This document shows, in pieces, positions 33,765-45,960 of a stretch of DNA of 64,000 nt. Position 1 is the first letter of the stretch, and every line of letters starts with the position of its first letter. The position numbers were made by a program, and so were the translations under genes. Below the pieces are notes generated by a model, which saw nothing but the letters and a program-made list of their open reading frames with translations, had not been told where the DNA came from and did no database searches. The stretch covers positions 682,001 through 746,000 of the forward strand of contig JAMXBD010000363.1 of assembly GCA_024138025.1 (NCBI GenBank). The letters are read 5' to 3'. This DNA comes from Combretum micranthum. Its lineage: Eukaryota > Streptophyta > Magnoliopsida > Myrtales > Combretaceae.

Positions 33765-35040
33765 CAACAAACTCATAATGTCCATACCTGATCCTAAAGT
33801 CTGTCTTCTAAACATCCTTTACCTTAACCTACAACTGGTGATATCTTGACCTCAGATCAATCTTGGAAAATACTTGTGCTCCTGCTAGCTGATCAAATAA
33901 ATCGTCTATCCTTAGCAACAGATACTTGTTCTTGATCATCACTTGGTTTAACTCTCTATAATCAATACATAATCTCATATTTCCGTCTTTCTTCTTCAAA
34001 AATAACACTAGAGCCCCTCAAGGCGACACGTATGGTCTAATGAACTTCTTTTGTAACAAACCTTCAAACTATACTTTAGGCTCTGCAAGTTCGGTAAGAG
34101 CCATACGGTATGGTGTCTTTGAAATAGGCAAAGTGCTAGGCACCAACTCAATACAGAATTCCACTTCTCTCTCCAGTGGTAACCCTAGCAAATCTTCTAG
34201 AAACACTTTAGGGTGTTCACATACAATTGGTATCCTTGCAAGATCTTTTTTTTTTTTTCGTTCTCCTTCTATCGTCATAGCTGCCAAAGCTGACCTTCCC
34301 CATGACTTGTAAATAGGTAGAGCTAAAGGTCTTTGCACTTCAAGCTTATGAACAAATTGATCCCCATTTGGCGGACTTAACTTTACTACTAGGTTGTGAC
34401 AATCAATTTTAGCATGATACTTTGTCAGCCAATCTACTCCCAAGATGATATTGAATTCTAACATATCTAGAACTACTAAATTTGCATATAAATGTTTACC
34501 TTCTATCTCTATATCCACATCTCTACAAATCCTATTTAACAAAGCTCCACTCCTTAAAGGAGTATTTACAGACAAATATGCAAACATATGCTTAATATTT
34601 ATATCACATACAGATATAAAAGAATTAGATACACATGAAAAGCTTGTACCTATGTCAAAAAGAACATTTGCACTATGCAAGAATATACGAAGCATACCTG
34701 TGATAATGTCTACGCTAGATGTGTACCTATGCTGAAGAGCATATTTGGTTGGAGCTCTTTGCCCTTGACCAGCACTCTGAAGTCTACCAAACTGAGCTCC
34801 TGGAATAATTTGCTTCCCATGTTCCTTACAATCAATCACCCGATGTCCTCTTTGTCCACACTTAAAGAAAAATACCTGTGGGAGGATCTTCTTTGTACAA
34901 AATCTACTGCCATAACCAACTCTGCCACATGAAAAGCAAGTACCCTCAACCCACTTGCAGTCCTTAATATCATGTGGTCTAAGACACCTAGTACACTTCT
35001 TCTCAGCACTTTGTGTTGCTGATCTGAATGATTGTAACAC
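33765..35040 (-). pseudogene. Gypsy-1 nucleocapsid, protease and partial reverse transcriptase
   Basis: The 323-residue open stretch 35040-34069 has two CX2C-type zinc knuckles (CFSCGRVGYGSRFC and FKCGQRGHRVIDC, the latter with its first Cys replaced), then a retropepsin-like protease whose active-site motif reads F-D-I-G-T in place of the usual D-S/T-G. It ends in the protease-RT linker (V-E-F-C-I-E-L-V-P). Past a stop at 34069 the strand continues with typical gypsy RT blocks: [37 protein letters not shown], and Y-G-H-Y-E-F. The catalytic Y-x-D-D is not reached. Several in-frame stops make it inactive. Confidence 0.85.
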
Positions 35041-35109
35041 AGGCCTCTTTCCTCTATCTTAGCTCAAAACGCTAGAGGCTGGTCTCTTTTCTAAGAAAAT
35101 CTTACCTCT

Positions 35110-35979
35110 CTAAGGCTCACGGCCCTTTATTCTGTTCAGACCCTGCTCCACTATTTTAGCCTTATTGAGCACCGCTGAGTAGTTGGTTAAATCCATCAAA
35201 TTCACTTGATATTGAATTTCAGGCTCCCATTTAACGATGAACCTACTAATCTTAGCCTCTTTACTCTCCTTCAAGGGGTCAGGTAGGAACCTCATCAGTC
35301 TATACAACTCAGCCTCATACTCTTCCAGAGTTATCCGTCCCTGCTGCAGAGTGTAGTACTCCTAAAGCATTTTTTGCTTCACATTGTTAGGGAAGAATTC
35401 CCTATAAAAAGCCTGTTGGAGTGCTCCCCATGTAACTACTCCAGTCATGTGTCTTCTGGTGCCCATCCACTAATTATTTGCCCTTCCAATCAGCAAGTAG
35501 GAGGCATAATCCACTTTCTTGTTCTCCGGAATATTCAGAGCAGCAAATGTCTTTTCGACCTCCTCCATCCACAGCCGAGCATCTAAGGATCTTCCAGGCA
35601 TGGTCTCAAACTTATGGACCAAATTAACAAACTTATTTAGGCTCAGAGCATCTACATGCCTGGCTTCATTACCTCTATTCCCATTCAACCTTTGTGTTTC
35701 TTGCCTCTAGGCATTGGCATTAGCCTGAATCACCTATATATCATTCCTCTTATTCTGCAACTGTTGAGTGACTACTCCTAGAAGAGAGTTGACAGCCTGC
35801 ATTAACTGAGCAACATCTATTGGCACCCATTATCCTACAGGTGGAACTGGTGGTGGTGGGGATAAATCTTTAGGCACTTAATTCATAGGTGGTTGGTTCT
35901 CTTATGGTTGTCTTCCATTAATTTTCTCCTCACCAACTCTGGAGGAACGAACATTAGGGGCTCTTCTTCTTAGAGGCAT
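35110..35979 (-). pseudogene. Gypsy-1 Gag
   Basis: Starts at a methionine (35979, M-P-L-R-R-R-A-P) and continues with several stops. Open pieces at 35688-35470 (F-E-T-M-P-G-R-S-L-D-A, then W-M-E-E-V-E-K-T-F) and 35307-35110 (F-I-V-K-W-E-P-E-I-Q-Y) match the retrotransposon Gag domain of gypsy elements. Located directly after leader and primer site. Confidence 0.8.
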
Positions 35980-36168
35980 TCTAACATAAATAAACACACT
36001 ACATAAGATAAAGGTAAATCCAACTTAAAGATCAAAACTCTATGTATATACTTACTAGGTAAAACAAAACTAAGCTAGATAAGCAACACTTATTATTGCT
36101 ACCTCGCTCATCAATGCTCACCGTCCTAAGAAGTTCATAACCTATGTCTATCAAGATCAAAACCTAAA

Positions 36169-36180
36169 GCTCTGATACCA
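36169..36180 (-). other. Gypsy-1 primer-binding site
   Basis: Minus-strand TGGTATCAGAGC seven bases inside an LTR-like edge (TGTAACG at 36188 on the plus strand). Initiator methionine tRNA type. Confidence 0.75.
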
Positions 36181-36187
36181 ATTAAGT

Positions 36188-38390
36188 TGTAACGTCCTAA
36201 ATTAAAGGCATTACAACTGGTTACGTGTCCCTTCTCTTCATAAGAACACCATAAGGCTATGATACACTAATCTACAAATTATACCAAAAGATAATCACCA
36301 AACTCATACTTGGTTACTTTAAAACATCACATAAAATAATCCTTTTGAAAGGCATGAACTATTAAAATCTAAAACTACATACTATCAAACCAAATGATAC
36401 CTAATAAACTAGTCTAATAAAGTCTTCAATAACTAATAACCTTAAAAAATAAACCTTCATAAAGTCTTCAATATCACTCTCCTATTTCCAATGTCCAAGG
36501 TCTATTAGTCCTTAGCTGGATAGTCAAGTCTACTATCGCCATCCTCATGATCAACATATAGATCATACTCAAATAAGTCACAACCAATATCATCTTCATC
36601 TGTACCTAAAAAATAAAAGAGTGTGCAAAAAAAACACCCAGCACGCCTAACCACAAACACATGCAAATGAACAAGCATCACGCAACATGACATATACGCT
36701 ATCAACTAATGCGACAAACACATTTTATTATCTTTAATTAGCTAACAAACAACATAGTTTGGAACCATATGCATCTAATCCTAAACCTGGAGTAACTCAT
36801 GACTGCATGAAACGAGCCTTTATATAAAATACTTTATATGCATATAGCGATATTGGGTACTCTCCACACATCATTGCGTACGACAATTAAGCTAGCACGA
36901 CTCCTAATCTATCGGAATCATCTCTAAGTGTAACTTCACTAGGGATAATGACACAAGGATCATCAGGGCATCTCATTAATATTACACTCTGTGTGGTCTT
37001 TACTAACCAAAGCCAAAGCCAAACATAAGCAATACACTTTCAATTATAGGCTAGAAATTAATTCAATTTACAATTCTAAACCTACACGCACAGACAACAA
37101 GGAAGGTGAGTTCGTTCCTAAATAAGCTTTTTCACAAAACCCTAATATCAACAAAACCTTAATCATAAAACAAAACCATCTCAACATAACCATATACATA
37201 AATGAATCTAAGGATAAACCAAACCCTAATCGAACAAGAACAAACATCTAGGTTTATGCACCAACCTCCTCAATTGGTATGTTAAACTGAAACTCCAACA
37301 GGCAAGAATTTCTCCAAAATCCACCGAAACCCTAGAATTCCTTTCATAACATAACATAAACCACAAATCAGAGAAGACTACTTTGATGATACCATAAAGA
37401 TGAAATAGATTTATACCTTACCTAAGATGGGATTTTCAATCCTTCTCAATCTCAAAGAAATCACAACTCCAGCAATACCTAGGGTTTTGTCTCTAATCAC
37501 TTGATTCCTCACAAAACCAATTAAAAACAACATTTAGAAATCAATATCTAATTAAAACTTAACCCAAAAGAGATTTGAGAGAAAGTTCTTACCTAGAATT
37601 GCCTTAGGAAGAGATGCGAGGAGAGAGCTAAAGACTTTAGGGTGGATATATAAGAATTAGGAAACCCTAGCGCAAAGGAGGATGTTTAATTTCATAGAAA
37701 TAAAAGCTGGAACCAAGCTAGCAGCTTAGACTCGAATCAAGCAACAGAATCACCAAAGTCGGTAGAAAGTTGGTAGCTTTCACCATGAACACCGGCAGCC
37801 TTGATACATATACCGGCGACTTTAGTCGGCCTTTTGTTTTACGTGGCCATCTTTTACAATTTTTTTTGCAAACTTTCTGAAGCTCCAAAGCTGACATAAA
37901 GCCCGCGATGCTCCCATAAAAGCTAGAGGCCTTGCATTGAAAGCTAGCGGCCTAAAGCCGACCTAAGTCTGCCCCTTCTTATTCTTCATGAACAACTTCT
38001 TCGAGTCCAAATCCATCTATTTAAGGATAAAATTAACCTTTTAAACAATTATATATTACAATACTACCCTTCACTATAGATTAATTATTCATATTTTACA
38101 AAATAGATATATACATTAATTGGCAATTGGAAAATTTTTTCCTATTATAAACATAATGTTCTATATAGTAAAGAAAACTTCTTAATATTCATATACATCA
38201 TTATCTAAATTCCTTAATGAAAATCCCAAGAATATTTGCTCTTTAAGAACCCGATATAGGGATCACTTGGGTCATTTTTTTATTATTGCTTGAATTTTTT
38301 TTTTCTTTTTATTATTTTTTTCCCCTTCCATATTATATTTGTTGGTGAAAGGTTGCATATGCAACACCGAAGTCTTAAAAAAAAAAAAAA
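36188..38390 (-). repeat. Gypsy-1 5' LTR; inner edge clear, outer edge uncertain
   Basis: Inner edge is placed at TGTAACGTCC (36188), which sits beside the primer site and reads ...GGACGTTACA on the minus strand. A minus-strand TATATAT followed by CACCCTAAAGTC lies near 37645-37655 and could be the promoter. The upstream part at about 37760-37970 is unusually rich in CGGC/GCCG words. The outer edge and the other LTR were not found, so the end given is a guess. Confidence 0.4.
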
Positions 38391-39664
38391 AAACCCGAAA
38401 CCTGTGGCTAATGATTAACTTTGTTGTGCCTTACAACTTATGATATCACGCTCCATCAAGTAGGTTCAATGTCAATATTGGAGAATCACAAAATAGATTT
38501 TAATCCAAAACGTTAAAGATCTACTCTCACAGAGTAGTATATGAGTATGATATCTCCATGATTGATATCCATCCAAAAATATGTATAAAATATAAATCGT
38601 ATAGGTTTCAAGGTGTTTTTTATTTATCTATAAAAAAATATTAACTAATAATAATAAATATAAACAATATTATATTTGTACCTTTGCGTTCTACCAAAAG
38701 AAAATAATAATTGAAGGAAATAAACATAAAATAACTCAAACTCGTAATCCATAAAAAAAATTCTAAAGCATTTCTTACTCTATTTCTTCTATCGCTTTAT
38801 TTTCTTATTTGCATGTTTTTTATTTTCAATCCTCTTGGCTGATTATCAATTTATGGGAGGTGTTATATGCGGTAGAGTAAATTTTGAATGAACAAGATGC
38901 TAATGAAACATTGACAAGTTCACGTTATTAAAAGAATTTACTTTAAAAAAATTAATATTATAAAAATATAAACTTACAAGTCCTATAAGGTATTGGGCTG
39001 TTCCGCATATGTTCCACATATAGGATTTAAGGTGATTCTAGAATACTTTAGGCTAGGTTTTCCTTCTAAAATTAAAAACAGTCTATTAGATATAGGATAT
39101 AGTTAGAATCACATACTTCACCCAATTTTTTATACACTCATCTTATGCACTATGCATAAAAGAGATGATCCTGATTCCTATTGAATTAATTAAGGAAGCC
39201 ACCTTAAGAAGGTGGAGATTATATTAAAGAGGTCTATAAATGAGGAATTCTTTAAACCAATGGATCTATTTTAAGGAATTTATGCAATTTGAAATGAGAT
39301 GACATAACATGTGCATGCATATTGATGTACCCAATAATATAAAATTGTGAAAATAAATAATACAAAAAAATATGAAAATCCATATACTTCTATACATACT
39401 GTGCTATGTGGAAGGTCTTATATCTATGCCCACCTGAGTGTGTGAGCCCTAATTTAAAATAAAATAAGAACAAAAGAATAAATGCAACATATATACATTC
39501 AGCATCATGCTTGTACAACCTTCTCAAGCACTACTTAGGATTTGATCCGGACATACTAGAGAATATGGGTGAACCATTTTAAAAAGGGGTCAAGTTGAAC
39601 ATGGTTAAATCAGGTGGATGAATTGGTTCTCACAACACTTGTACGTACAAGCAACAAATTATAT
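38391..39664. other. AT-rich non-coding stretch
   Basis: Possible 3' flank of the metalloproteinase remnant. No ORF, RNA gene or clear repeat. Confidence 0.5.
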
Positions 39665-40454
39665 TCATAAAAAGTGAAACGAAAGAGCCGCAATCACCAT
39701 TGTCGCTAGAACAGCCATCATCCATAGTAATGCTACTTCTTCACCTTCAGGATCTGATGACCATGCGTTTGGTAAAAGTGGGTGACATTAAAATTCGGGT
39801 TTGGTCCATACAAGCTCAGAATTCCTTCCACATCATCTATAGTTAACTCAACCTTTTTCTTCATGGGATCAATATACGCATACATAATAGAGCTCCCTTC
39901 ATACTATGCCCTAACCCAAGAACATGCCCTATCTCATGTATGGCCACGGTTTCCAAATCCGTCGCATCAAAATATCTATCCAATTCGATATCAACTGCCC
40001 ACATTACATCCTCATTGAAATGGATGAACGCGTACTCCATCATGGCTGCATGCGCTAGGAGAGTCCCATTAAACACGAATCCATCGCCATGATCGCCATG
40101 ATAGAAGCCAATGGAGATATCACTAATTGTATAGTTTTCAGCCTCTATGAAGCTAACTGGAATCACCTCCGACCACCGAGAAAATGCTTGTCCGAGGGCA
40201 TCCTTAACATCGCTCAACCTAAGGGTCTTTGTCATAGCGTTTGGTGAAAAATTATAGGTAACATTCATTGGTAGTTGTCGATTTGACCATGCACGTTGTT
40301 TATGGTTGTAAATATAAGTGTAATGGCTTACATGAGAAAGGGCTCTTTCAGTTTTTTCAATCTCATGGTCGATTAGGGGTCTGGCATGAAATTGTTGGAG
40401 TAGAAGCAAGAGAAGAAAGATCAAGAATGAAAAACATTTGAAGAAGGCATTCAT
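39665..40454 (-). pseudogene. Matrix metalloproteinase (matrixin) gene, truncated propeptide and two frameshifts
   Basis: Encodes a plant extracellular zinc metalloproteinase. ATG at 40454 opens a strong signal peptide (residues 1 to about 25, nine-leucine core); the open frame reaches upstream only through a GTG at 40490. The catalytic domain follows almost at once: W-S-E-V near residue 94, the SDISIGFYHGDHGDG metal-binding segment at 111-125, and the zinc site HEIGHVLGLGH at 173-183. Family members normally have a propeptide of 100 residues or more with a PRCGVPD cysteine switch; both are absent here. After G-H-S the frame is lost (about 39880-39903). In the next frame S-I-M-Y (Met-turn) and [11 protein letters not shown] follow, and after another shift near 39760-39775 a hydrophobic tail typical of GPI-anchored plant members runs to TGA at 39665. 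Single exon, as usual for plant MMPs. Most likely a pseudogene; base errors could explain one shift, less easily both. Confidence 0.85.
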
Positions 40455-42363
40455 GGTGAGAATTCCTAATAGTCTTTTAAGGAGTGGCACGATGATTATA
40501 TTCCAAAGAAATTATGTTTTATTTCCTCAAGACTTGCTTAGGGTTAGGGAAATAAAATTTAGTAAAGTTAGTCATGATAAGATTTTTAAAGATAATGTAT
40601 ATATTGAGATATGATTTGTCATGTTTTGTATATTTGTGTAGTTTAAATCATGATATTTTGTATTTATTCGTTTTTATATATGAATTTTTGTGAAAGCAAC
40701 TGAAACTAATGAAATCTATCTTGAGGTAATCTGATCTCGGATTAAGTTACAAGATTTACTGAATCTCTTAAAACAAAGAAGAGATTTGATTGTAAGTGTA
40801 GAATCATTAGATGAAGATTTGTATTTATCATTAAACAAATGGATCAATACATGGCCTTGAACTCTTGGAAATGGATTAAGCTTATGAATTACTTTTTTTC
40901 TGGTTAGATATGCATTTGTGTGAATCAAAATATATAAGCGATGAAGTGTGCAGATTATTTGAAAATTGTACCAATAAATAGTATATTTCTTTCACATGTC
41001 AAAATAGATCATTAGTTACATATACATAATTATGAGATATTTTTTTCTGTATGCACATATACAGTCACTTTAGCATCTAGAATATCTTGAGAAACTAATT
41101 GCTGGATGGAGAGTGATGCATATACTTTTTGGTCACTTATTCACTTGATGAGTAGCAAGGGTTGCCATCAATTTTTACAGACTATATAATTTCAAATAAA
41201 AAATTTTAAAATAAATAAATAAATAAATTGAAATCAAACCTGATGTTGTTTCCCATCTAAAATTTGTATACGATGGAACCTATCGATTTTTTACAGTATT
41301 GTATTGAATCACCATATAATTTAATTAGACAACTTTATAACACTTTTATCTACTAAGTTTCTAATTATATTATATTATACAATAAAGAACGCATAATATA
41401 TGAATGTGGTATATCTTGCAGAAGGTGTTATATATTACAAATTATATATAAATTATGTGTATAGCTTTATTTATAACTTATAACTAGTTACAAGCCCGTA
41501 TAATATGTGGGATAAAATTACAATTACAATTCAATTTATTTATGAAAATCAACAATATAAATATATCACTAAAAGAAAAGATAACACCCAAAAGTATAAT
41601 AGAAAAAAAATAATGAAAAGGTACTATAATAGCAAAGGTAATAAAATCCCTAGTTATGTATGGATTTATTTTTATTGTGAATACAACATTGAAGAAAAAA
41701 CTAAATTTATTTAAAAGATTAACATAATTAAAATTTTAACAACGAAAGTTGATTAATTAATTGTAGTGTTATATAAATGTTATTATTTCATTATATATAT
41801 TATGTGATGGTACTATATGATATTAATTTTTAATTTTATTATACGTATACATAATCTCATTTTATGTGGAAGGAGTTGTAATTCATTAAATTTTGAATTA
41901 TAATATTATGTGCCAAGAGTTATATCATTTTCTTTTATGTAAAACTTACATAAGGTTGCAATCCTTTGCAACTTAAATGAAAAACATAATCAAAAGTGAT
42001 TAACTTTAATTAATAAAAATACATAAGCCATAATAAAAAATAATGGGTGATTAAATAACATTATTAATAAAAAGATACAAATATATTAAAAGTCTTTTAT
42101 TTTACAAAGGTATTAAATTAAAAAAATCATATACAAACAACTACTGTCATAGCCTTTCTGTATAATATACATACATATGGAAAATTCTAGGTGTTGTGAT
42201 GGTTATAATGAAACTAGTTTTGCCACATATTTAACATTGAGATGTATTTTTATTGTAATTGAAACTCTTAAATTATTTTACATTAACTTTTTTAATCAAT
42301 TTAATTATAATATTAGTGGCAATACACTCTTGTCATGAGATTATAGAAGTTCCCATATACATA

Positions 42364-42388
42364 CATATATATATATATATATATATCA
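42364..42388. repeat. (AT)n microsatellite
   Basis: AT dinucleotide run. Confidence 0.9.
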
Positions 42389-42969
42389 AAGTTTAATATG
42401 GCAATTTTTTAGTAAAATAAAATGTCATTTAAAAATGACTGTCGAAACACCATGATGTAAGGTTGTGTAATTTTTCATCACTTATATAAAATTTATAAGT
42501 TTTCACAAAATTACATTTGTGATAAAGACTTTGAAGCATGTCTTCTCGATATAATGTCTCTTCAATATAAGTTTTCTAGCTATTATTTCAAAAGGTGGCT
42601 ACAATTAGTTTAAGCAAATTGCAAACACTCCTATAAGTATATTAATAGAGTTTCAATAATTTATATTAAACTAAGGATGGTCGCTATGATAGTAGATTGA
42701 TTCTAGATCTAGAATTTTATGCACAACTTTCATTTATCTTGTATATCGAAATTATATTAAGATGAAAAAAAAAATCAAAAGAAGTGAGTAGATAATTTGA
42801 TGTAAAAGTGAGTTAGTGAAAATTGAAAAACCAAAATGCTTTTCCTATACAATTATTATGAGGATTTAGGATAATAAAGTAAAATATTTTCACAATCAAG
42901 ATTTTGTATGCAAAATATATACATAAGTGGAAAAGAAAAACGTGTTACTAAAAATTAAGTTTTCAAAAA

Positions 42970-42983
42970 TTACACACACACAC
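42970..42983. repeat. (AC)7 microsatellite
   Basis: Short AC dinucleotide run. Confidence 0.85.
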
Positions 42984-43317
42984 AACATATATATCAAGTA
43001 AAATTTGAAATTAAACTGGCTTATTGAAATCACCAATATTATAGATTAATAATGTGTAAAAATGATCTTAATGTTGTGTCTCTTGTAAAGAAAATTAGAG
43101 AGAGAAAAAGTTGAAAGAAATAAATAAATTCAAAGATTATGCATAGTATCTCTTTTAATAGACTATAAACAAAATAAAAACTCAAATATTGTAGATGAAA
43201 ATGGAAAAAGAATAAAGCATTGATTAACAAACCATTGCAATAGAGAATGCATTATGAAAGCAGATGGAGAACTATAATTTGATAATAAAAAGGAACAAAA
43301 CTTAATTTGGAGCAAAG

Positions 43318-43320
<3 letters not shown>

Positions 43321-43364
<44 letters not shown>
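43321..43364. repeat. (AG)22 microsatellite
   Basis: 44 bases of uninterrupted AG; one of the longest perfect simple repeats in the window. Confidence 0.95.
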
Positions 43365-43369
<5 letters not shown>

Positions 43370-45459
43370 AGAGAGTGAAGAAAAAAAATGAAAATTGGAT
43401 ATAGAATAAGTGAAATGTAGTAGAAAATATAAAATAAAGATAAATGAAAATTGATAATAAATATATAGTAAAATTTTAAATAGTTATATATGTTGAAAGA
43501 TACTGAAAAGATACAATATTGAGGAACTTTTTGGAAATTATATGTTATAAATAGAAATGATCTATATAGATTAAATGATAATTGATACCGATATATTTTT
43601 ATGTATAACTAAAAAGATATTGATTAAATAAATTATAAAGTATTTATTATTTATAGTGGTATAATAATTGATATGTCATAGAATACAAGAAGCAGTAGAA
43701 TTTTGGACTATGCGATGTTATATATCATGATGCTTTAAGTCAATAAAGTATGAGATAAAGATGCTTGTAAAGCTAAGTAAGGACAATGTAAGTGTATGAT
43801 GATTAGATCAAATTAGATTAGTTGTGAGGGATCATTCTATATTAGGCAAGTGGATCTTCCTTGGTTAAAAAGGATGTCCAATATTTTAGAAAAGTGTATC
43901 TTCCTATTAAGATAAGTTTCAAGATTACTGGGGGCATGATGGAGACAAGTGGTCAAGTCTAGTAACTACTTGCTTAATGGAATGTCAACTTTTGAAAACA
44001 GATTAGGGCCCTAAGAGATCATCTTAGGGTGTCTAACATCTAACATTGGATAGGAGATGGTTGAGCTGTTACTAATCAAGATTACTCAATCTGGTCCTAC
44101 ATAACTTATTTGGTGCTAAGTAGAGGTCAGATAAGGGCTAATCAGTTCGACCCATTTACCATATAAGTTGATCTTAACATGAGCAGCCAAGTCAAATGTG
44201 GCCTATTAACATTACTTATACTATAAAAAAAATACAAAATAAAAAAAAAAGTCAAGCAAAAAAATATATATATAATATGCTATATATAGTTAAAATATCT
44301 AACTTTAGTCGTAAATAAGAGTAATGAATTGTCATGTTTATGTCTACATGTTGTCGTGGATTTTGCTCTTCCAAAGGATACTTTGGCTTCTCAATATGGA
44401 ATGATCTAAGCTTTTGAATGTTATACTGTATTTATAATTTATTGTTTTAATTTAAAAAGAAAATTGAAAGATCAAGTAAATTTTAACAAATGGGACATGT
44501 TATTAATATATTTAGAATAAGTTACAATTATCCTATTTTTTTTATTTATATTAGATTCTAATAAATCGAATGAGCCAATCCTAATGATGGGCCTTAAATG
44601 AAATTGTCACACCTAATCTTAGAAGAGGTAGCAAATCTACTATGTGCTCCTAGTCATGAGAAAAGACATGCAAGGTGTCTATCACATGCATATATTTGAT
44701 TCCTACACTCATTAGATAATTTTTTTGAAATACAAAAGAGTTCCTAAAAGATAAATAAAAGTATGAGGAGTTGCTCAAAATAAACCACCACAAAACACTT
44801 AATTTTTTTATTATAAGCATAATCATAATTAAACAATACATAAATTCACATGAATGCATAGTATCAATTGGACTACAATTTACATTTAGTTTTATCTAAC
44901 CACACTTAAACGATAAAATTGTTTCCTTTTGATTTCTTGACATAATCTAAGTATTGAAGCTTGGTTGATGGCCTCATACTTTAATCCTCATGAGGCAGTA
45001 AACACCTTGACTAAAATTTTTTCTATTGTAAATGATAACCAATAATATCCACACAAAAATCAATCTCCAAACCATGATACCACGATGCTAAAACCATATT
45101 TCTTAAGTTACTTTTTCCTAACTCTTTCGCTGTTTAAATCTGCACTCTTAACTAGTCCAATACTAGTGATTGCTAGGAGTGTTTATGCTTTGGTTTAGTT
45201 TGGTTCAAGGATCAAACTAAACTGAACCATATTTGAAATGGTTCAGTTTAAACTTTTAATGAACCAAACCACTTAAATGTGGTTCGATTCGATTTGAATC
45301 ATCTTTAAAAACATTTAATTCTAATAAATAATATTAATAGTTACCTAGCTTGTATTTTTCATTCCTGGTTCAATTTCTTTTAATTCAATTCATATCAAAC
45401 CCTAATTCATTTGATGCGAACCCTTAATTTGGTAAACAAATATAGTTTTTAAAACTTTT

Positions 45460-45960
45460 AGGGAGTCAGCCACTCAATCAAAATTGGGAAAAATAGTAAG
45501 TTATGATCAATGAATTGGTTGATCTTAACTTATCAATTAGTCTACAAAAAAATTAATTTTAAAGCCAAATTGATAAACTAGAGATTTTTAGATTTGGGAG
45601 AAATCCTATTAAAACCATATGATTACCACCTTAATTCTTAATTCAAAGTTTATCACTTTAATGTCCAAAAATTTTATTGATGTTATAAAGTGTGATATTT
45701 ACAATTCATCATCAAAGTTTATAAATTAAGACAAATAAGTACAATATTTATAATGAGTCAGTTTAATATTTACAAAAAAAAAAAACCTTTTTCATTTTTT
45801 ATGTTGCCCAAGGTGCCTACATACCTGCAATCGAGATCAGACAAAATGTAGTACTTTTTGAAGTTTGGTGAGTTGGTTCTTTTAAATTTTGAACTATTTC
45901 ATTTTATGTTTCTTAAGTTTTAACATTATGGTAAAAATGAGCTTTTAATGTGAGAGCCTA
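45460..45960 (+). repeat. Dispersed gypsy-LTR-like repeat, copy A
   Basis: Shares a series of blocks in the same order with 50870-51410: 'ggagtc-gccac', 'gtctac/gcaaaaaa', 'gat-t-ggga', 'taaaaccatatgattac', and 'cctac-tac-c-gc-a-tcgagatcagacaaaatgta'. The GGAGTCGCCACC...CTGCAAAA motifs recall regions of Tat/Ogre-type gypsy elements in other plants. No ORF. Confidence 0.5.

Larger units (their letters stand above)
33765..36180 (-). mobile_element. Gypsy-1: decayed Ty3/gypsy element, gag to partial RT
   Basis: Minus-strand remnant running from a primer-binding site (36180-36169) through gag, zinc knuckles and protease into the first half of reverse transcriptase, where homology stops near 33765. 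The protein order and motif style resemble chromovirus (Del/Tekay-like) elements. RNase H, integrase and the 3' LTR are missing. Confidence 0.85.
40455..45459. other. Long AT-rich non-coding stretch
   Basis: No coding segment recognised. Holds three microsatellites listed separately. 43790-44220 is less AT-rich and may be an unrecognised dispersed repeat. 45170-45300 has many direct and inverted copies of GGTTCA/TGAACC words, as seen in short hAT-type elements. Confidence 0.45.
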
